A stretch of DNA of 36,503 nt from Palsa-883 sp035696165 (GCA_035696165.1 DASRQX010000412.1:1-36503); one strand, 5' to 3'; shown: positions 8,893-17,172, counted from the first letter of the stretch. Program-made: numbers and translations. Notes: generated from the letters alone by a model not told the origin.

Positions 8893-10581
8893 ATGACGAT
8901 GTCCCGGATCAATCGCGCCATACTGTTGGCGCTCACGTTGTTGTCCGCCTGCGCGGCGGCCGACCCCTCCACCGGCGTCACCGCGCGTCGCGCCGAGGAT
9001 CACTCCGGCGGGATGTTCGGCGGCTTCCTCGATGGGCAGTTCGCGATGGGCCAGGCCGATCCGGCCGAGGCCGCCACCTGGTATCTGCGGGCGCTGGCGT
9101 CCGATCCGACCAGCCCGGAGCTGTTGCAGCAGGCCTTCCTCGCCTGTGCGCTGAGCGGGCGGCAGGAATCGGTGCAGCTCGCCCGGCAACTGCCAGACAA
9201 CCAGGCGGCGCAGCTTCTGTTGGGTGACACCGAGGCGCGCGCCGGCAACTGGGCAGCGGCGGAGCAGCGCTTTCGTGCCCTGCCGCGTCAGGGACTGACG
9301 CAATTGCTGCAGCCGGTGCTGGTGGCCTGGGCGCAGGCCGGGGCAGGACACACCGATGCCGCGGTTGCCACGCTGCGCCCGCTGATCGACGGGCAGCGCT
9401 TCCGCGGCGTCTACGCCTTGCACGCGGCGATGATCCTGGATCTGGCGGGCAACACGGTGGAAGCGGGCCGCTACTACCACCTCGCGCAGACCGAATTCCC
9501 CGGGCTCGACCTGCGACTGGCGCAGATCCTGGCCAGCTGGGACGCGCGCAGCGGCCGCGAGGCCGACGCCATGCATGTGCTGAGCGACGTGGCGCGGGAA
9601 GCCCCCTACCTCACCATCGCGCTGCCTGCGCTGATCGCCGACTCGCACAGGCGCGCGGTGACGCGCGCCACGGATGGCATCGCCGAGGCGTATCTGGCGC
9701 TGGCCGGCGCGCTGCGCCAGCAGGATGCCGGGGACTTCGCCATGCTGCTGCTGCGGTTCGCGCTGGATCTGCGGCCGGATTTCACCGCGGCACGGTTGAT
9801 GACCGCCGAGATCCTGACGAGCGAGCACCATCCCGATTTCGCCTTGCAGATGCTGGCGCCGGTGGCGGACAGCGATGCGCTCGGCGCCCCGGCGCGGCTG
9901 CAGCGGGCGCTGCTGGCGGACCAGATGGGGCATACTGACGACGCGCTCCGCGAGCTGACCCGGCTGTCGAAGGATTATCCCGAAAGCCCGCTGCCGGACG
10001 CGCAGATCGGCGACATCCAGCGCATCAAGCAGCATTATCCGGATGCGATCGCCGCGTATGACCGGGCGATCGGGCGTGTGAAGACGCCCGGACACGATGA
10101 CTGGCTGCTGTACTATTCGCGCGGCATCGCGTATGACCGGTCGCACCAGTGGCCGAAGGCGCAGGCCGATTTCGAGCATGCGCTGGCGCTGGCGCCGGAC
10201 CAGCCGGCGGTGCTGAACTACCTTGGCTATAGCTGGGCCGATGCTGACAAGCACCTGCCGGACGCCAAGCAGATGATCGACAAGGCGGTGCAGCAGCGGC
10301 CGAATGACGGGGCGATCGTCGACAGCCTGGGCTGGGTCCTGTTGCGCGAGGGCGACACAAAGGGGGCGGTAAAGACCCTGGAGCGGGCGGTCGAGCTGGA
10401 ACCACAGGACTCGACGATCAACGGCCACCTCGGCGATGCCTATTGGGCGTCCGGGCGTAAGCTGGAGGCTACCTACCAGTGGCGGCGGGCGCTGACCCTG
10501 AATCCCGAACCGGAGGACGCCGCCAAGCTGGAGGCCAAGCTGAACGGCAGCCGCCAATCGGCTGTGGTGACCGGCCAGTAG
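8893..10581 (+). CDS. tetratricopeptide-repeat lipoprotein
   Basis: A 562-residue TPR protein. The N-terminus MTMSRINRAILLALTLLSAC has a lipobox (LSAC), so it is probably a lipoprotein anchored from Cys20. The rest is a chain of helical repeats; the clearest TPR units lie after residue 330 (for example DDALRELTRLSKDYPESPLP, DAIAAYDRAIGRV, ALALAPDQPAVLNYLGYSWA, and KTLERAVELEPQDSTINGHL). Such proteins usually act as protein-interaction scaffolds in the envelope; no specific partner can be named. It ends 36 bp before ispE and is probably in one operon with it. The start could also be ATG 8899. Confidence 0.88.
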   Translation: MTMSRINRAILLALTLLSACAAADPSTGVTARRAEDHSGGMFGGFLDGQFAMGQADPAEAATWYLRALASDPTSPELLQQAFLACALSGRQESVQLARQLPDNQAAQLLLGDTEARAGNWAAAEQRFRALPRQGLTQLLQPVLVAWAQAGAGHTDAAVATLRPLIDGQRFRGVYALHAAMILDLAGNTVEAGRYYHLAQTEFPGLDLRLAQILASWDARSGREADAMHVLSDVAREAPYLTIALPALIADSHRRAVTRATDGIAEAYLALAGALRQQDAGDFAMLLLRFALDLRPDFTAARLMTAEILTSEHHPDFALQMLAPVADSDALGAPARLQRALLADQMGHTDDALRELTRLSKDYPESPLPDAQIGDIQRIKQHYPDAIAAYDRAIGRVKTPGHDDWLLYYSRGIAYDRSHQWPKAQADFEHALALAPDQPAVLNYLGYSWADADKHLPDAKQMIDKAVQQRPNDGAIVDSLGWVLLREGDTKGAVKTLERAVELEPQDSTINGHLGDAYWASGRKLEATYQWRRALTLNPEPEDAAKLEAKLNGSRQSAVVTGQ

Positions 10582-10617
10582 GGCGGTTTCCCGCGGATTT
10601 GGGTGCCGGAGGTTTGT

Positions 10618-11490
10618 GTGCCGGAGACTTGGCTTAGCGAATTCGCGCCCGCCAAGGTCAACCTATTCCTGCATGTGATCGGGCGGCGGGCGGATGGCTA
10701 CCACCTGCTCGACAGCCTGGCGGCGTTTCCGCCGGTGGGGGATCGGCTGCTTGCGGCGCCGGCCGAGGCGCTGTCGCTGACGATCGAAGGGCCGTTCGGT
10801 GCCGATCTGGCGGGGGAGGCGGACAATCTGGTGCTGTGCGCGGCGCGCGCGCTGGGCGGGACCGCCAGTGGACCAGCCCAGGAACGGGCGACCAAGGGTG
10901 CACGGCTCAAGCTGGAGAAGCACCTGCCGTTGGCGTCCGGCATTGGCGGCGGCTCGGCTGACGCCGCGGCGGCACTGCGGTTGCTGTGCCGCCTCTGGGG
11001 TTTGCCGCCGGCTTCAATTCGGATCGCCCTGGCACTTGGGGCTGACGTGCCGGTGTGCCTCGCCAGCCGCCCGGCGCGCATGAGTGGGGTCGGCGAGACA
11101 CTGACCCCGGCGCCGGGGTTGCCGGCCGCCGGGATCGTGCTGGTCAATCCCGGTGTGTCGCTGGCAACCGTGCAGGTGTTCCGCGCCCGGACGAGTGGGT
11201 TCTCTGATCCGGCCGAGTTGCCCGCGTCTTGGCCGGACGCGGCGGCGATGGCGAGCGACCTTGCGAAGCTGCGCAACGATCTGGAGCCGCCGGCGATCAC
11301 GCTGCGGCCGGTGATCGGGGCGGTGCTCGCGGCTCTGGCCGCGATGCCGGGCTGCCTGCTGGCGCGTATGAGCGGGTCCGGCGCGACCTGCTTCGGACTG
11401 TTCCCCAATGCCGCGGCGGCCGAGGCGGTGGCGCGGGCGCTGATGCGGCCCGGCTGGTGGTGCTGGGGTGGTCTGCTCCAGGCGTGCTGA
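10618..11490 (+). CDS. ispE: 4-diphosphocytidyl-2-C-methyl-D-erythritol kinase
   Basis: The GHMP kinase of the MEP isoprenoid pathway, which phosphorylates CDP-methylerythritol. N-terminal FAPAKVNLFLHVIGRRADGY with DGYHLLDSLAAF is diagnostic. The ATP loop LPLASGIGGGSADAAAAL lies near residue 105, GADVPVCL follows, and the C-terminal GHMP motif is ARMSGSGATCFGLF. The length of about 290 residues is normal. GTG at 10618 has GGAGG five bases upstream and gives VPETWLSEFAPAKVN; an upstream in-frame GTG at 10603 adds five residues. It follows the TPR gene by 36 bp, and tRNA-Gln lies 50 bp downstream. Confidence 0.95.
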   Translation: MPETWLSEFAPAKVNLFLHVIGRRADGYHLLDSLAAFPPVGDRLLAAPAEALSLTIEGPFGADLAGEADNLVLCAARALGGTASGPAQERATKGARLKLEKHLPLASGIGGGSADAAAALRLLCRLWGLPPASIRIALALGADVPVCLASRPARMSGVGETLTPAPGLPAAGIVLVNPGVSLATVQVFRARTSGFSDPAELPASWPDAAAMASDLAKLRNDLEPPAITLRPVIGAVLAALAAMPGCLLARMSGSGATCFGLFPNAAAAEAVARALMRPGWWCWGGLLQAC

Positions 11491-11540
11491 GTGAAAGGCT
11501 TTACGGGCGGGTTTGGGGGACCTATCACCCGCGCGCCGGA

Positions 11541-11615
11541 TGGGGCGTCGCCAAGCGGTAAGGCAACGGATTTTGATTCCGTCATACGGAGGTTCGAATC
11601 CTCCCGCCCCAGCCA
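11541..11615 (+). tRNA. tRNA-Gln (UUG anticodon)
   Basis: The acceptor stem TGGGGCG (11541-11547) pairs with CGCCCCA (11605-11611). The anticodon stem ACGGA/TCCGT encloses the loop TTTTGAT, with TTG at 11573-11575. The T-arm GGTTCGAATCC is intact. The discriminator G is followed by an encoded CCA at 11613-11615. Confidence 0.97.
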
Positions 11616-11641
11616 ACCCCAGCGATGCGTCAGTTCGAAAA

Positions 11642-11656
11642 TCTCACTCGGTGAGA
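11642..11656 (+). other. small hairpin after tRNA-Gln
   Basis: tctcac-tcg-gtgaga forms a perfect 6-bp stem with a three-base loop, 27 bp after the tRNA. There is no T-run, so it is at best a weak terminator or processing signal. Confidence 0.35.
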
Positions 11657-11667
11657 CGGCGCCTGTC

Positions 11668-11679
11668 GTAAAAGTTTAC
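11668..11679 (+). promoter_or_regulatory. candidate activator site upstream of the sigma-54 promoter
   Basis: GTAAA-AG-TTTAC is a perfect short inverted repeat about 95 bp upstream of the expected transcription start, a distance used by sigma-54 enhancer-binding activators. It could be the site of a PrsR-type regulator. This is inference from position and symmetry only. Confidence 0.35.
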
Positions 11680-11743
11680 ACCGTTCCTTTGATCCGTCGA
11701 GCGGAAATGTGGAAGCAATTGAATTCGTTTAATTCCTTGGAGA

Positions 11744-11759
11744 CGGCACGGAATTTGCC
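11744..11759 (+). promoter_or_regulatory. sigma-54 (RpoN) -24/-12 promoter
   Basis: CGGCACGGAATTTGCC matches the RpoN consensus (TGGCACG-N4-TTGC) at all but the first base, with GG at 11745-11746, GC at 11757-11758 and the required ten bases between them. Transcription would start near 11770, about 40 bp before the ATG of the PEP-CTERM gene. PEP-CTERM genes are known to be associated with the sigma-54-dependent PrsK/PrsR system. Confidence 0.75.
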
Positions 11760-11809
11760 CGTATATCGGGCTGGGCGCGCAAGCACATTGACTTGAAGAG
11801 GGTGCGAAG

Positions 11810-12428
11810 ATGTTGCGTCCTCGTATGGCCCCCGTCATTGCGGCTGGCTTGTTGGCGATCGGGGTCGCTGGTCCGGCCTGCGGGATCCGATATTGGAGTT
11901 TACCGGGGCCGGGATTGCCGGAGGTACGCTCGGTGGCGACGTCTCCGCGGCTTGGTCATTCACGACCAACAAGGCAGTCACGGTCGTCGCGCTGGACGCC
12001 TTCGACCCGACCGGGGATGGCGCCGTGCGCCTCTGCGACGCAGCGGGAACGTGCTCGCCAGCGCGACGGTCACCAACAGAGATCCGCAGGAAGGATCTCC
12101 CATTCTGTTCTACTCGCAGGCGATATCCCCGGTCTCTCTTGCGCCCGGGACGACCTACTTCATCGCCCAGGACATCAGCGCCAATTCGACGCCTGTGGAC
12201 GCCGTAGTTGCCGGGCTGACGACCGACGCCGCGATCACATACGTTGGCGGTGTTGCCGCCAACGGCCTGGGCGGGACCCCGACTGGAGACGCTGCTGGAG
12301 GATCCTTTAACCCAGCCTCCTTCGGCCCGAATTTCGACCTTGCCGCGGTGCCCGAGCCATCCATGCTGGTGCTGCTGGCCGCCGGGCTTGGCGGCCTTGG
12401 TGTTCTCCGCCGCAAGCGCGCTCGATAG
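11810..12428 (+). pseudogene. PEP-CTERM sorting-domain protein, broken by two frameshifts
   Basis: Three frames must be joined. The ATG at 11810 (GAGGG ribosome site eight bases upstream) gives a signal peptide (MLRPRMAPVIAAGLLAIGVA). Near 11885 the frame changes and continues as DPILEFTGAGIAGGTLGGDV and then AAWSFTTNKAVTVVALDAFD. Near 12045, in a G-run, it changes again to NVLASATVTNRDPQEGSPIL. The end is VPEPSMLVLLAAGLGGLGVL followed by RRKRAR, the classic PEP-CTERM signal recognised by exosortase: motif, hydrophobic helix, basic tail. Both lesions look like single-base losses (tgcg-ggat and gcg-ggaac). The intact protein would be about 205 residues, exported and anchored or released at the surface. 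No exosortase gene is in the window. Confidence 0.85.
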
Positions 12429-12630
12429 CGACTGTCGGGGTTCTTTACAGGGGCGCGCGGATCGCTCGACCGGCATCGGGCCACTGGCGACAGTCGCGGT
12501 TTGGCGTGCCGCCGCCCCACCAACCCGCGCACGACATGAGGCGCCCGAAATTCCGGAAGAGTCGGCGTTTCGGGCGTCTGGTATACCATCCCTCAGGGGG
12601 AACCCGTGTCTTCGATAACTATTTGCAATA

Positions 12631-12710
12631 AAGAATCACCACAGAGATACGGAGAAGAATACCAAGTTGCTCACTTGGCTTTTCTGCTCTGTGCCTCCGT
12701 CGTGATCCTT
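12631..12710. repeat. imperfect long palindrome
   Basis: Arms of about 38 bp (12631-12669 and 12672-12710) are imperfect reverse complements: the left begins aagaatcaccacagag and the right ends cgtgatcctt. It resembles the cacagaggcac-type dispersed repeats found in intergenic regions of many bacteria, and it abuts the left end of the MITE copy. Confidence 0.6.
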
Positions 12711-12715
12711 GCTTA

Positions 12716-13189
12716 GCGTCCGTCCGGAAGGTTCATCAATCATTACAAGACTTTCTCGGCATCAGCGAGCGATGCGAGACGGGCCCCGTCGGTGGACAAG
12801 ACCGGACAAACGTGAAGAACCGCGGTTGTGCGCTTTGCGCGAAGCGCCATAGTCTTGCCTTCTCTGCGCGCTCTGCGGTCTCTGCGTTAATGTGGCAGAG
12901 CCAACCGCACGACAGGTTCGCCGGGCGCGGCAGGGCATCGCGTCGCCCGGGCGGACTGGTGCTTGTTGCACGCAAGGAAGCATTAACGCAGAGATCGCAG
13001 CGAAGGCAAGCGATTGGCGCTTCGCGCGGCGGGTTGCAGGGCCGGCGTCAAACTGGATATGATGTGCCACGGTTTCCACGCGCGGTAGCCTGCGAACCCA
13101 CGCCGGGAATTCGCTCGTTCACAACCCAATGCGCTCAAGCCGACACGCCTAACCAACTCAAAAGACTCTACAACCTTCCGGACGGACAC
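12716..13189 (+). mobile_element. MITE-like element, copy A
   Basis: A 474-bp non-coding element. The left end is GCGTCCGTCCGGAAGG; the right end is its complement with one difference (CCTTCCGGACGGACAC). It is flanked by TTA on both sides (12713-12715 and 13190-13192), a 3-bp target duplication. Internally it folds back: cttgccttctctgcg from 12854 is mirrored by a segment ending at 13010, and gcgcgaagcgcca (12837-12849) is mirrored at 13015-13027. A second copy lies inverted at 19785-20237. TNA duplications are known for the IS1031 subgroup of IS5, a possible source of the transposase; that link is inference. Confidence 0.8.
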
Positions 13190-13220
13190 TTACGGACATA
13201 CGGCAGGGCACAGATTCCAG

Positions 13221-13266
13221 CGAGCATTGAGTATATCATTCATCGAGCATTGAGTATATCATTCAT
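13221..13266. repeat. perfect 23-bp tandem duplication
   Basis: The 23-bp unit beginning cgagcattgagtatatcatt is present twice without change, at 13221-13243 and 13244-13266. The second copy contains the stop codon and last codon of the enoyl-CoA hydratase gene; the first lies just beyond its 3' end. Confidence 0.9.
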
Positions 13267-14074
13267 AAGGAGCAAACTGTTCGGTGCGCCATTTCAACGC
13301 GGCGGGAAGCCCTGCGCTGCGACGGATCGCATCGAAGCGGTCGGCTTCCGGCGAGCCAAGTGCGTCCATGATCGCCGATGCCTCCGCGCCATACGTGATC
13401 GCGTTGCGCAGACCCATCGTCTCGAACGCGTGGTTGACCGAGCGCTTGTTCCATTTCAGGCAATCCACGGAAACGCGCGACATGCGTTTGGCAACCTTCG
13501 TTACTTCGGCGTTCAGCGTGGTTTTGGGAAACACCTTGTCGACAAGGCCGAGACGGAACGCCTCGGCGCTGTCGAAGCTATCGCCGGTATAAAGCAGCGC
13601 GCGGCAACGCTGGCCGATCAGCCAGGGCATGATCATCGTTGCGATGCCGTTGGAGAACCGCGCTTCGACCGCGGCGAAGGTCGATGCGTCGGAGCAATAG
13701 CGCACGTCGCAGCACATCGCGAATTCCAGCGCTCCAGCGTAGCAGAAACCGTCGATGCTGGCGATCACGGGCTTGGAGCAGTCCCACACCGAATAGGTGA
13801 ATGTGATGTCCTTCTGCATACGCGCGCGCCATTGTGCCAGCGTACGCTTCGGCTGTTCGGCGGAGTCCTTGATGTCGTAGCCGGCGGAAAACGCGCGGCC
13901 GCCGGCACCGGTCACCACCAGCACGCGGACCTCGGGATCGGCGTCGGCCTGGGCCACCGCCGCGATGATCTCGTCCACCAGAGGTTGGCTCAGCGCGTTG
14001 TGCCGTTCCGGGCGGTTGAGCGTGATCGTCGCGACGCGGTCGTCGGTTTCGTAGAGCAGGAACTCGTAGGTCAT
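13259..14074 (-). CDS. enoyl-CoA hydratase/isomerase family protein
   Basis: A 271-residue crotonase-fold enzyme. The N-terminal ATITLNRPERHNALS, the oxyanion-hole segment GRAFSAGYDIKD (about residues 59-70) and the signature SIDGFCYAGALEFAMCCDVR are clear. A glutamate sits at each usual catalytic position (ALEFA and AVEARFSNG). Substrate cannot be told: it may act in beta-oxidation, which would feed the ETF-QO encoded at 7.2 kb. The ATG at 14074 has AGGAG about eight bases upstream. The gene is alone, convergent to nothing functional. Its end lies in a 23-bp tandem duplication next to the MITE. Confidence 0.92.
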   Translation of the reverse strand: MTYEFLLYETDDRVATITLNRPERHNALSQPLVDEIIAAVAQADADPEVRVLVVTGAGGRAFSAGYDIKDSAEQPKRTLAQWRARMQKDITFTYSVWDCSKPVIASIDGFCYAGALEFAMCCDVRYCSDASTFAAVEARFSNGIATMIMPWLIGQRCRALLYTGDSFDSAEAFRLGLVDKVFPKTTLNAEVTKVAKRMSRVSVDCLKWNKRSVNHAFETMGLRNAITYGAEASAIMDALGSPEADRFDAIRRSAGLPAALKWRTEQFAPYE

Positions 14075-14459
14075 GTCTTGGTCTCCTGAAGCCAGCGAAG
14101 CAAGATTTTACCACGAAGCAGGCCGAGGACCACGAGGGGCCACGAAGGAGAAGAGAATGATACTTGCCGCGGCTCGGTCCTGGACGACAGCTCGCTGCGG
14201 GTCGATTTTGATCGTCGGCTGAGGCTGGCGTTCATGACACCGTGGCGGCAGCATGCGAGGCGCCTGCCACGACAAAATCGTTGCCGAAGGGCACGGGTAA
14301 TGGATACAGTTGGGTGGGTCCGAGCCGCCGAAACACTCGGACGTCTGCGGAATGTCGGTGAACAGGGCCTGCGTGTGCGGCCTGCCGCGGCTGCCTGCGA
14401 CGGTTGCGAGCGGCGGCGGCAAGCCGGCCGACCGCACCTGAAATGGCGAAGGAGGCGAC
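14075..14459. other. intergenic region
   Basis: This stretch of 385 bp lies between divergent genes. It contains a motif repeated three times near 14110-14150 (ccacgaag, ccacgagg, ccacgaagg), similar to dispersed repeats seen elsewhere. No gene or clear promoter can be supported. A ribosome site (GGAGG) appears just before 14460. Confidence 0.5.
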
Positions 14460-16115
14460 ATGGATTATCCCTATGATCTCGGCCCCTACTCCCGGAAGGT
14501 GGCCACCACTTCGGTGGACGCCCAGCGCTGGTTCGACCGTGGCCTCAACTGGTGCTTCGGCTACCACCACGAAGAGGCGATCGCCTGCTTCGAGAAGGCG
14601 CTGCAGGCCGATCCGAACTGTGCCATGGCGCATTGGGGCGTCGCGTATGCGGTCGGGCCGAACTACAACTTCCCCTGGGAACTGATGGACCCCGCCGGCA
14701 AGGCCGCGGCGCTCGCGCGCGCGCATGACGCCTGCCGCGCTGCCGTTGCACTGGTCAGCGGCGTCACCGCGGCGGAGCGCGCATTGATCGAGGCGCTGCC
14801 CATCCGCTTTCCGCAGCGCGACCCGATTGACGACCAGCGCCCCTGGAACGACGCGTTTGCCGACGCCATGCGTCTGGTGCACCGGGCGGATCCCAACGAC
14901 CTTGATCTACGCGCCATCTTCGCGGAAGCGATCCTGAACCGCACGCCCTGGCAGATGTGGGACCTGCGTACCGGCGAGCCCGCGCCCGGCGCAGGCACGC
15001 TCGAGGCGCGCGAGGTGCTCGAGGCCGCCTTCCGCGATCTGCCCGGGGCGATGAGCCATCCCGGGCTGCTGCACCTGCATGTCCATCTGATGGAGATGTC
15101 GCCGTATCCGCAGGCGGCGCTGGTCAGCGGCGACCGGCTGCGCGAGGTGTCCCCCGACATGGGCCACTTGGTGCACATGCCGACCCACATCGACATCCAA
15201 TGCGGCCACTACCGCGACGCGCTGCACTGGAACCAGAAGGCGATCATCGCGGACCGCAAGTTCTACGACCGCGCCGGGCCGATGAATTTTTACTCCGGCT
15301 ACCGGATCCACAACTATCATTTCGCGGCCTATGGGGCGATGTTCCTGGGCCAGTACGCGCCCGCCATCGCCGCCGCCGACGAGTTGATCGAGACTATGCC
15401 TGAGGCGTTCCTGCGCATTCCCTCGCCGCCGATGGCCAATTTCTTCGAAAGCTACGTTTCCATCAGGCAACATGTCCTGGTTCGCTTCGGCAAATGGCGC
15501 GAGATCATCGCGCAGGAGCTGCCGGCGGATTGCGATCTGTACTGCAACACCGTGGCGATGATCCACTACGCTAAGGGCGTCGCGCACGCCGCGCTGGGCG
15601 ACGTTCCGGCGGCGGAGGACGAACAAATGCTGTTCCGCGCAGCTGCGCAACGCGTGCCCAAGTCCCGCCAGATCCACAACGTGCTTTGCGTGCAACTTCT
15701 GGCCATCGCCGAGGAGATGCTGGAGGGCGAAATCGCCTACCGCCGCAGCGAGCACGATGCGGCCTTCGCCCATCTGCGAGCCGCTGTCGCGCTGGAGGAC
15801 GACCTGCCCTACGACGAGCCGTGGGGCTGGATGCAGCCGATCCGCCACGCACTGGGTGCGTTGCTGCTGGAGCAGGGCCGCACGGCAGAGGCCGAGGCGG
15901 TGTATCGCGAAGATCTTGGGTTGGGTGGCGCGCTGCCCCGCGCGCAGATCCACCCGGACAATTTGTGGGCTTTGCGCGGGCTGCTGGAGTGTCTGGAGCG
16001 CCGCGGCGAAACCGCGGAGGCCTTGCTGATCCGCCAGCGCGTGGATTTCGCTGCCGCCCGCGCCGACCTGCCGGTGGCGGTGTCGTGCTTTTGTGCTCGT
16101 GGCAAGGCGGCTTGA
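14460..16115 (+). CDS. TPR protein with conserved His clusters
   Basis: A 551-residue cytoplasmic protein (no signal peptide). It begins with a TPR-like unit (WFDRGLNWCFGYHHEEAIAC then FEKALQADPNCAMAHWGVAY). The middle has two His-rich blocks: LHLHVHLMEMSPYPQA (His 205, 207, 209) and GHLVHMPTHIDIQCGHYRDA (His 236, 239, 243, 250). Homologous TPR proteins keep an H-x-H...HMPxHI pattern, which suggests a metal site; that is inference. The C-terminal third returns to TPR helices (LGALLLEQGRTAEAEAVYRE). GAAGGAGG seven bases before the ATG supports this start. No operon partners. Function unknown. Confidence 0.85.
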   Translation: MDYPYDLGPYSRKVATTSVDAQRWFDRGLNWCFGYHHEEAIACFEKALQADPNCAMAHWGVAYAVGPNYNFPWELMDPAGKAAALARAHDACRAAVALVSGVTAAERALIEALPIRFPQRDPIDDQRPWNDAFADAMRLVHRADPNDLDLRAIFAEAILNRTPWQMWDLRTGEPAPGAGTLEAREVLEAAFRDLPGAMSHPGLLHLHVHLMEMSPYPQAALVSGDRLREVSPDMGHLVHMPTHIDIQCGHYRDALHWNQKAIIADRKFYDRAGPMNFYSGYRIHNYHFAAYGAMFLGQYAPAIAAADELIETMPEAFLRIPSPPMANFFESYVSIRQHVLVRFGKWREIIAQELPADCDLYCNTVAMIHYAKGVAHAALGDVPAAEDEQMLFRAAAQRVPKSRQIHNVLCVQLLAIAEEMLEGEIAYRRSEHDAAFAHLRAAVALEDDLPYDEPWGWMQPIRHALGALLLEQGRTAEAEAVYREDLGLGGALPRAQIHPDNLWALRGLLECLERRGETAEALLIRQRVDFAAARADLPVAVSCFCARGKAA

Positions 16116-16199
16116 ATGGCTCGAAGCCTGGCGCAAGGGCGCCTTACTCGCGATTTTACAGCCACGCTATCATATCGTTGACATGGAAGGAGAGTGGGG

Positions 16200-16787
16200 T
16201 TGTCTGGCGAAACTGCCATGTTGGCGCTCGACCCGAGGGTTGCCCGACGGCCGATCACGGTCGCCGAGTTCCTGCGCATGGGCGAGGTTGGCATTCTGAG
16301 TCCGCGTGATCACGTCGAGCTCATCGAGGGGGAGCTGATCGCCTTGGCACCGATTGGAGCCAATCACGCTGGGACGGTCATCGCGCTCAATGATTCCCTG
16401 ACCACCGCGATGAGAGGGCGTGCGCTTGTCTCGCCGAGGAACCCTGTCCATCTGAGCGATCGTTGCCTGCCGCAGCCCGATTACGCCGTGTTGGTTCCTC
16501 GAGCGGACCGTTATCGAACCGCCCATCCCCGCCCGCATGAGGTTCTGCTGCTCATCGAAGTGGCTGACAGCAGCCTGGATTACGACCGGGACGTGAAGCG
16601 CGCGCTTTACCCACGGCTCGGCATCCGTGAGTTGTGGATCGTTGATCTGGTCAATCGGGAAATCGAGGTTTGCCGGTCTCCGGGATCTGACGGCTACGCC
16701 TCGGTGACAACGGTTGGCCGGACCGGCGTGCTGGAACCTGAGCTGCTGGCGGGTGCTGGGATCAAGGTAGCGGGCGTTCTCGGTTAA
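16200..16787 (+). CDS. Uma2 family (DUF820) putative endonuclease
   Basis: A 195-residue Uma2-domain protein with a PD-(D/E)xK-like fold. N-terminal RRPITVAEFLRMGEVGIL then HVELIEGELIALAPIG is typical. The putative catalytic set is visible: PQPDYAVLV (Asp), LLLIEVADSSLDYD (Glu) and DVKRALYPRLGIRELWIVD (Lys). Uma2 proteins are numerous in some bacteria and their role is not known to me. The frame is open from GTG 16194; AAGGAG at 16188-16193 best suits the TTG at 16200 (SGETAMLALDP), and ATG 16218 is also possible. It is convergent with the DUF4168 gene. Confidence 0.85.
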   Translation: MSGETAMLALDPRVARRPITVAEFLRMGEVGILSPRDHVELIEGELIALAPIGANHAGTVIALNDSLTTAMRGRALVSPRNPVHLSDRCLPQPDYAVLVPRADRYRTAHPRPHEVLLLIEVADSSLDYDRDVKRALYPRLGIRELWIVDLVNREIEVCRSPGSDGYASVTTVGRTGVLEPELLAGAGIKVAGVLG

Positions 16788-17172
16788 ACTTCGGGGCAGT
16801 GATTGTCGGTACGTCGCCGGAAAGGCCAGCGGGACCCCGTATGACGATCCGCCCCACCGGCATGTCGGGGTGGCAGCACTGCGCAATAGCCGATCATGTG
16901 GCCGCCTGGTATCAGTGCCGGCTTGACGCCTCTTCTGAGCTTGTCGCTCGTACCCTCGTAATGGGCCCAGCAGAAGTTGGGTCTCGAAAACATCTTGAAT
17001 GCTCCGATGCGCACTGTAGCTTGCCACAACGTGACGCGCGTCGCCCGGAGCCCGACGTTGAAGTTCGTTGCCATACCCACACGGTGGTACCGGCACGCCA
17101 GCTCTTTGCGTTTGGTGACCTGCCGGTCCCCGAAGTTCGCTGCAAGCGGCAGCGGACTTCGGGGGTTGAACA
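16788..17172. other. intergenic region between convergent genes
   Basis: This stretch of 385 bp has open frames on both strands, but none resembles a known family. It ends in a strong hairpin (listed separately). Base composition is less GC-skewed by codon position than in the flanking genes, so I see no gene. Confidence 0.5.
17128..17164. terminator. strong hairpin, possible bidirectional terminator
   Basis: CCCCGAAGT / ACTTCGGGG (9 bp), one mismatch, then CGCTGC / GCAGCG (6 bp) around the loop aagcg. It lies directly beyond the DUF4168 stop, between convergent genes. There is no T-run, so factor-independent termination is uncertain. Confidence 0.5.

Noticed and set aside
8782..10557. 591-codon open frame antisense to the TPR lipoprotein gene
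   Set aside because: The plus strand has a lipobox, TPR repeats and normal codon use; the minus frame is open only because of high GC content and shows no family.
11885..12050. Programmed frameshifting in the PEP-CTERM gene
   Set aside because: Two changes would be needed, neither at a recognised slippery heptamer; plain single-base losses explain both.
12812..14089. 425-codon plus-strand frame across the MITE and antisense to enoyl-CoA hydratase
   Set aside because: Its first part is repeat DNA and the rest mirrors a clear crotonase gene.
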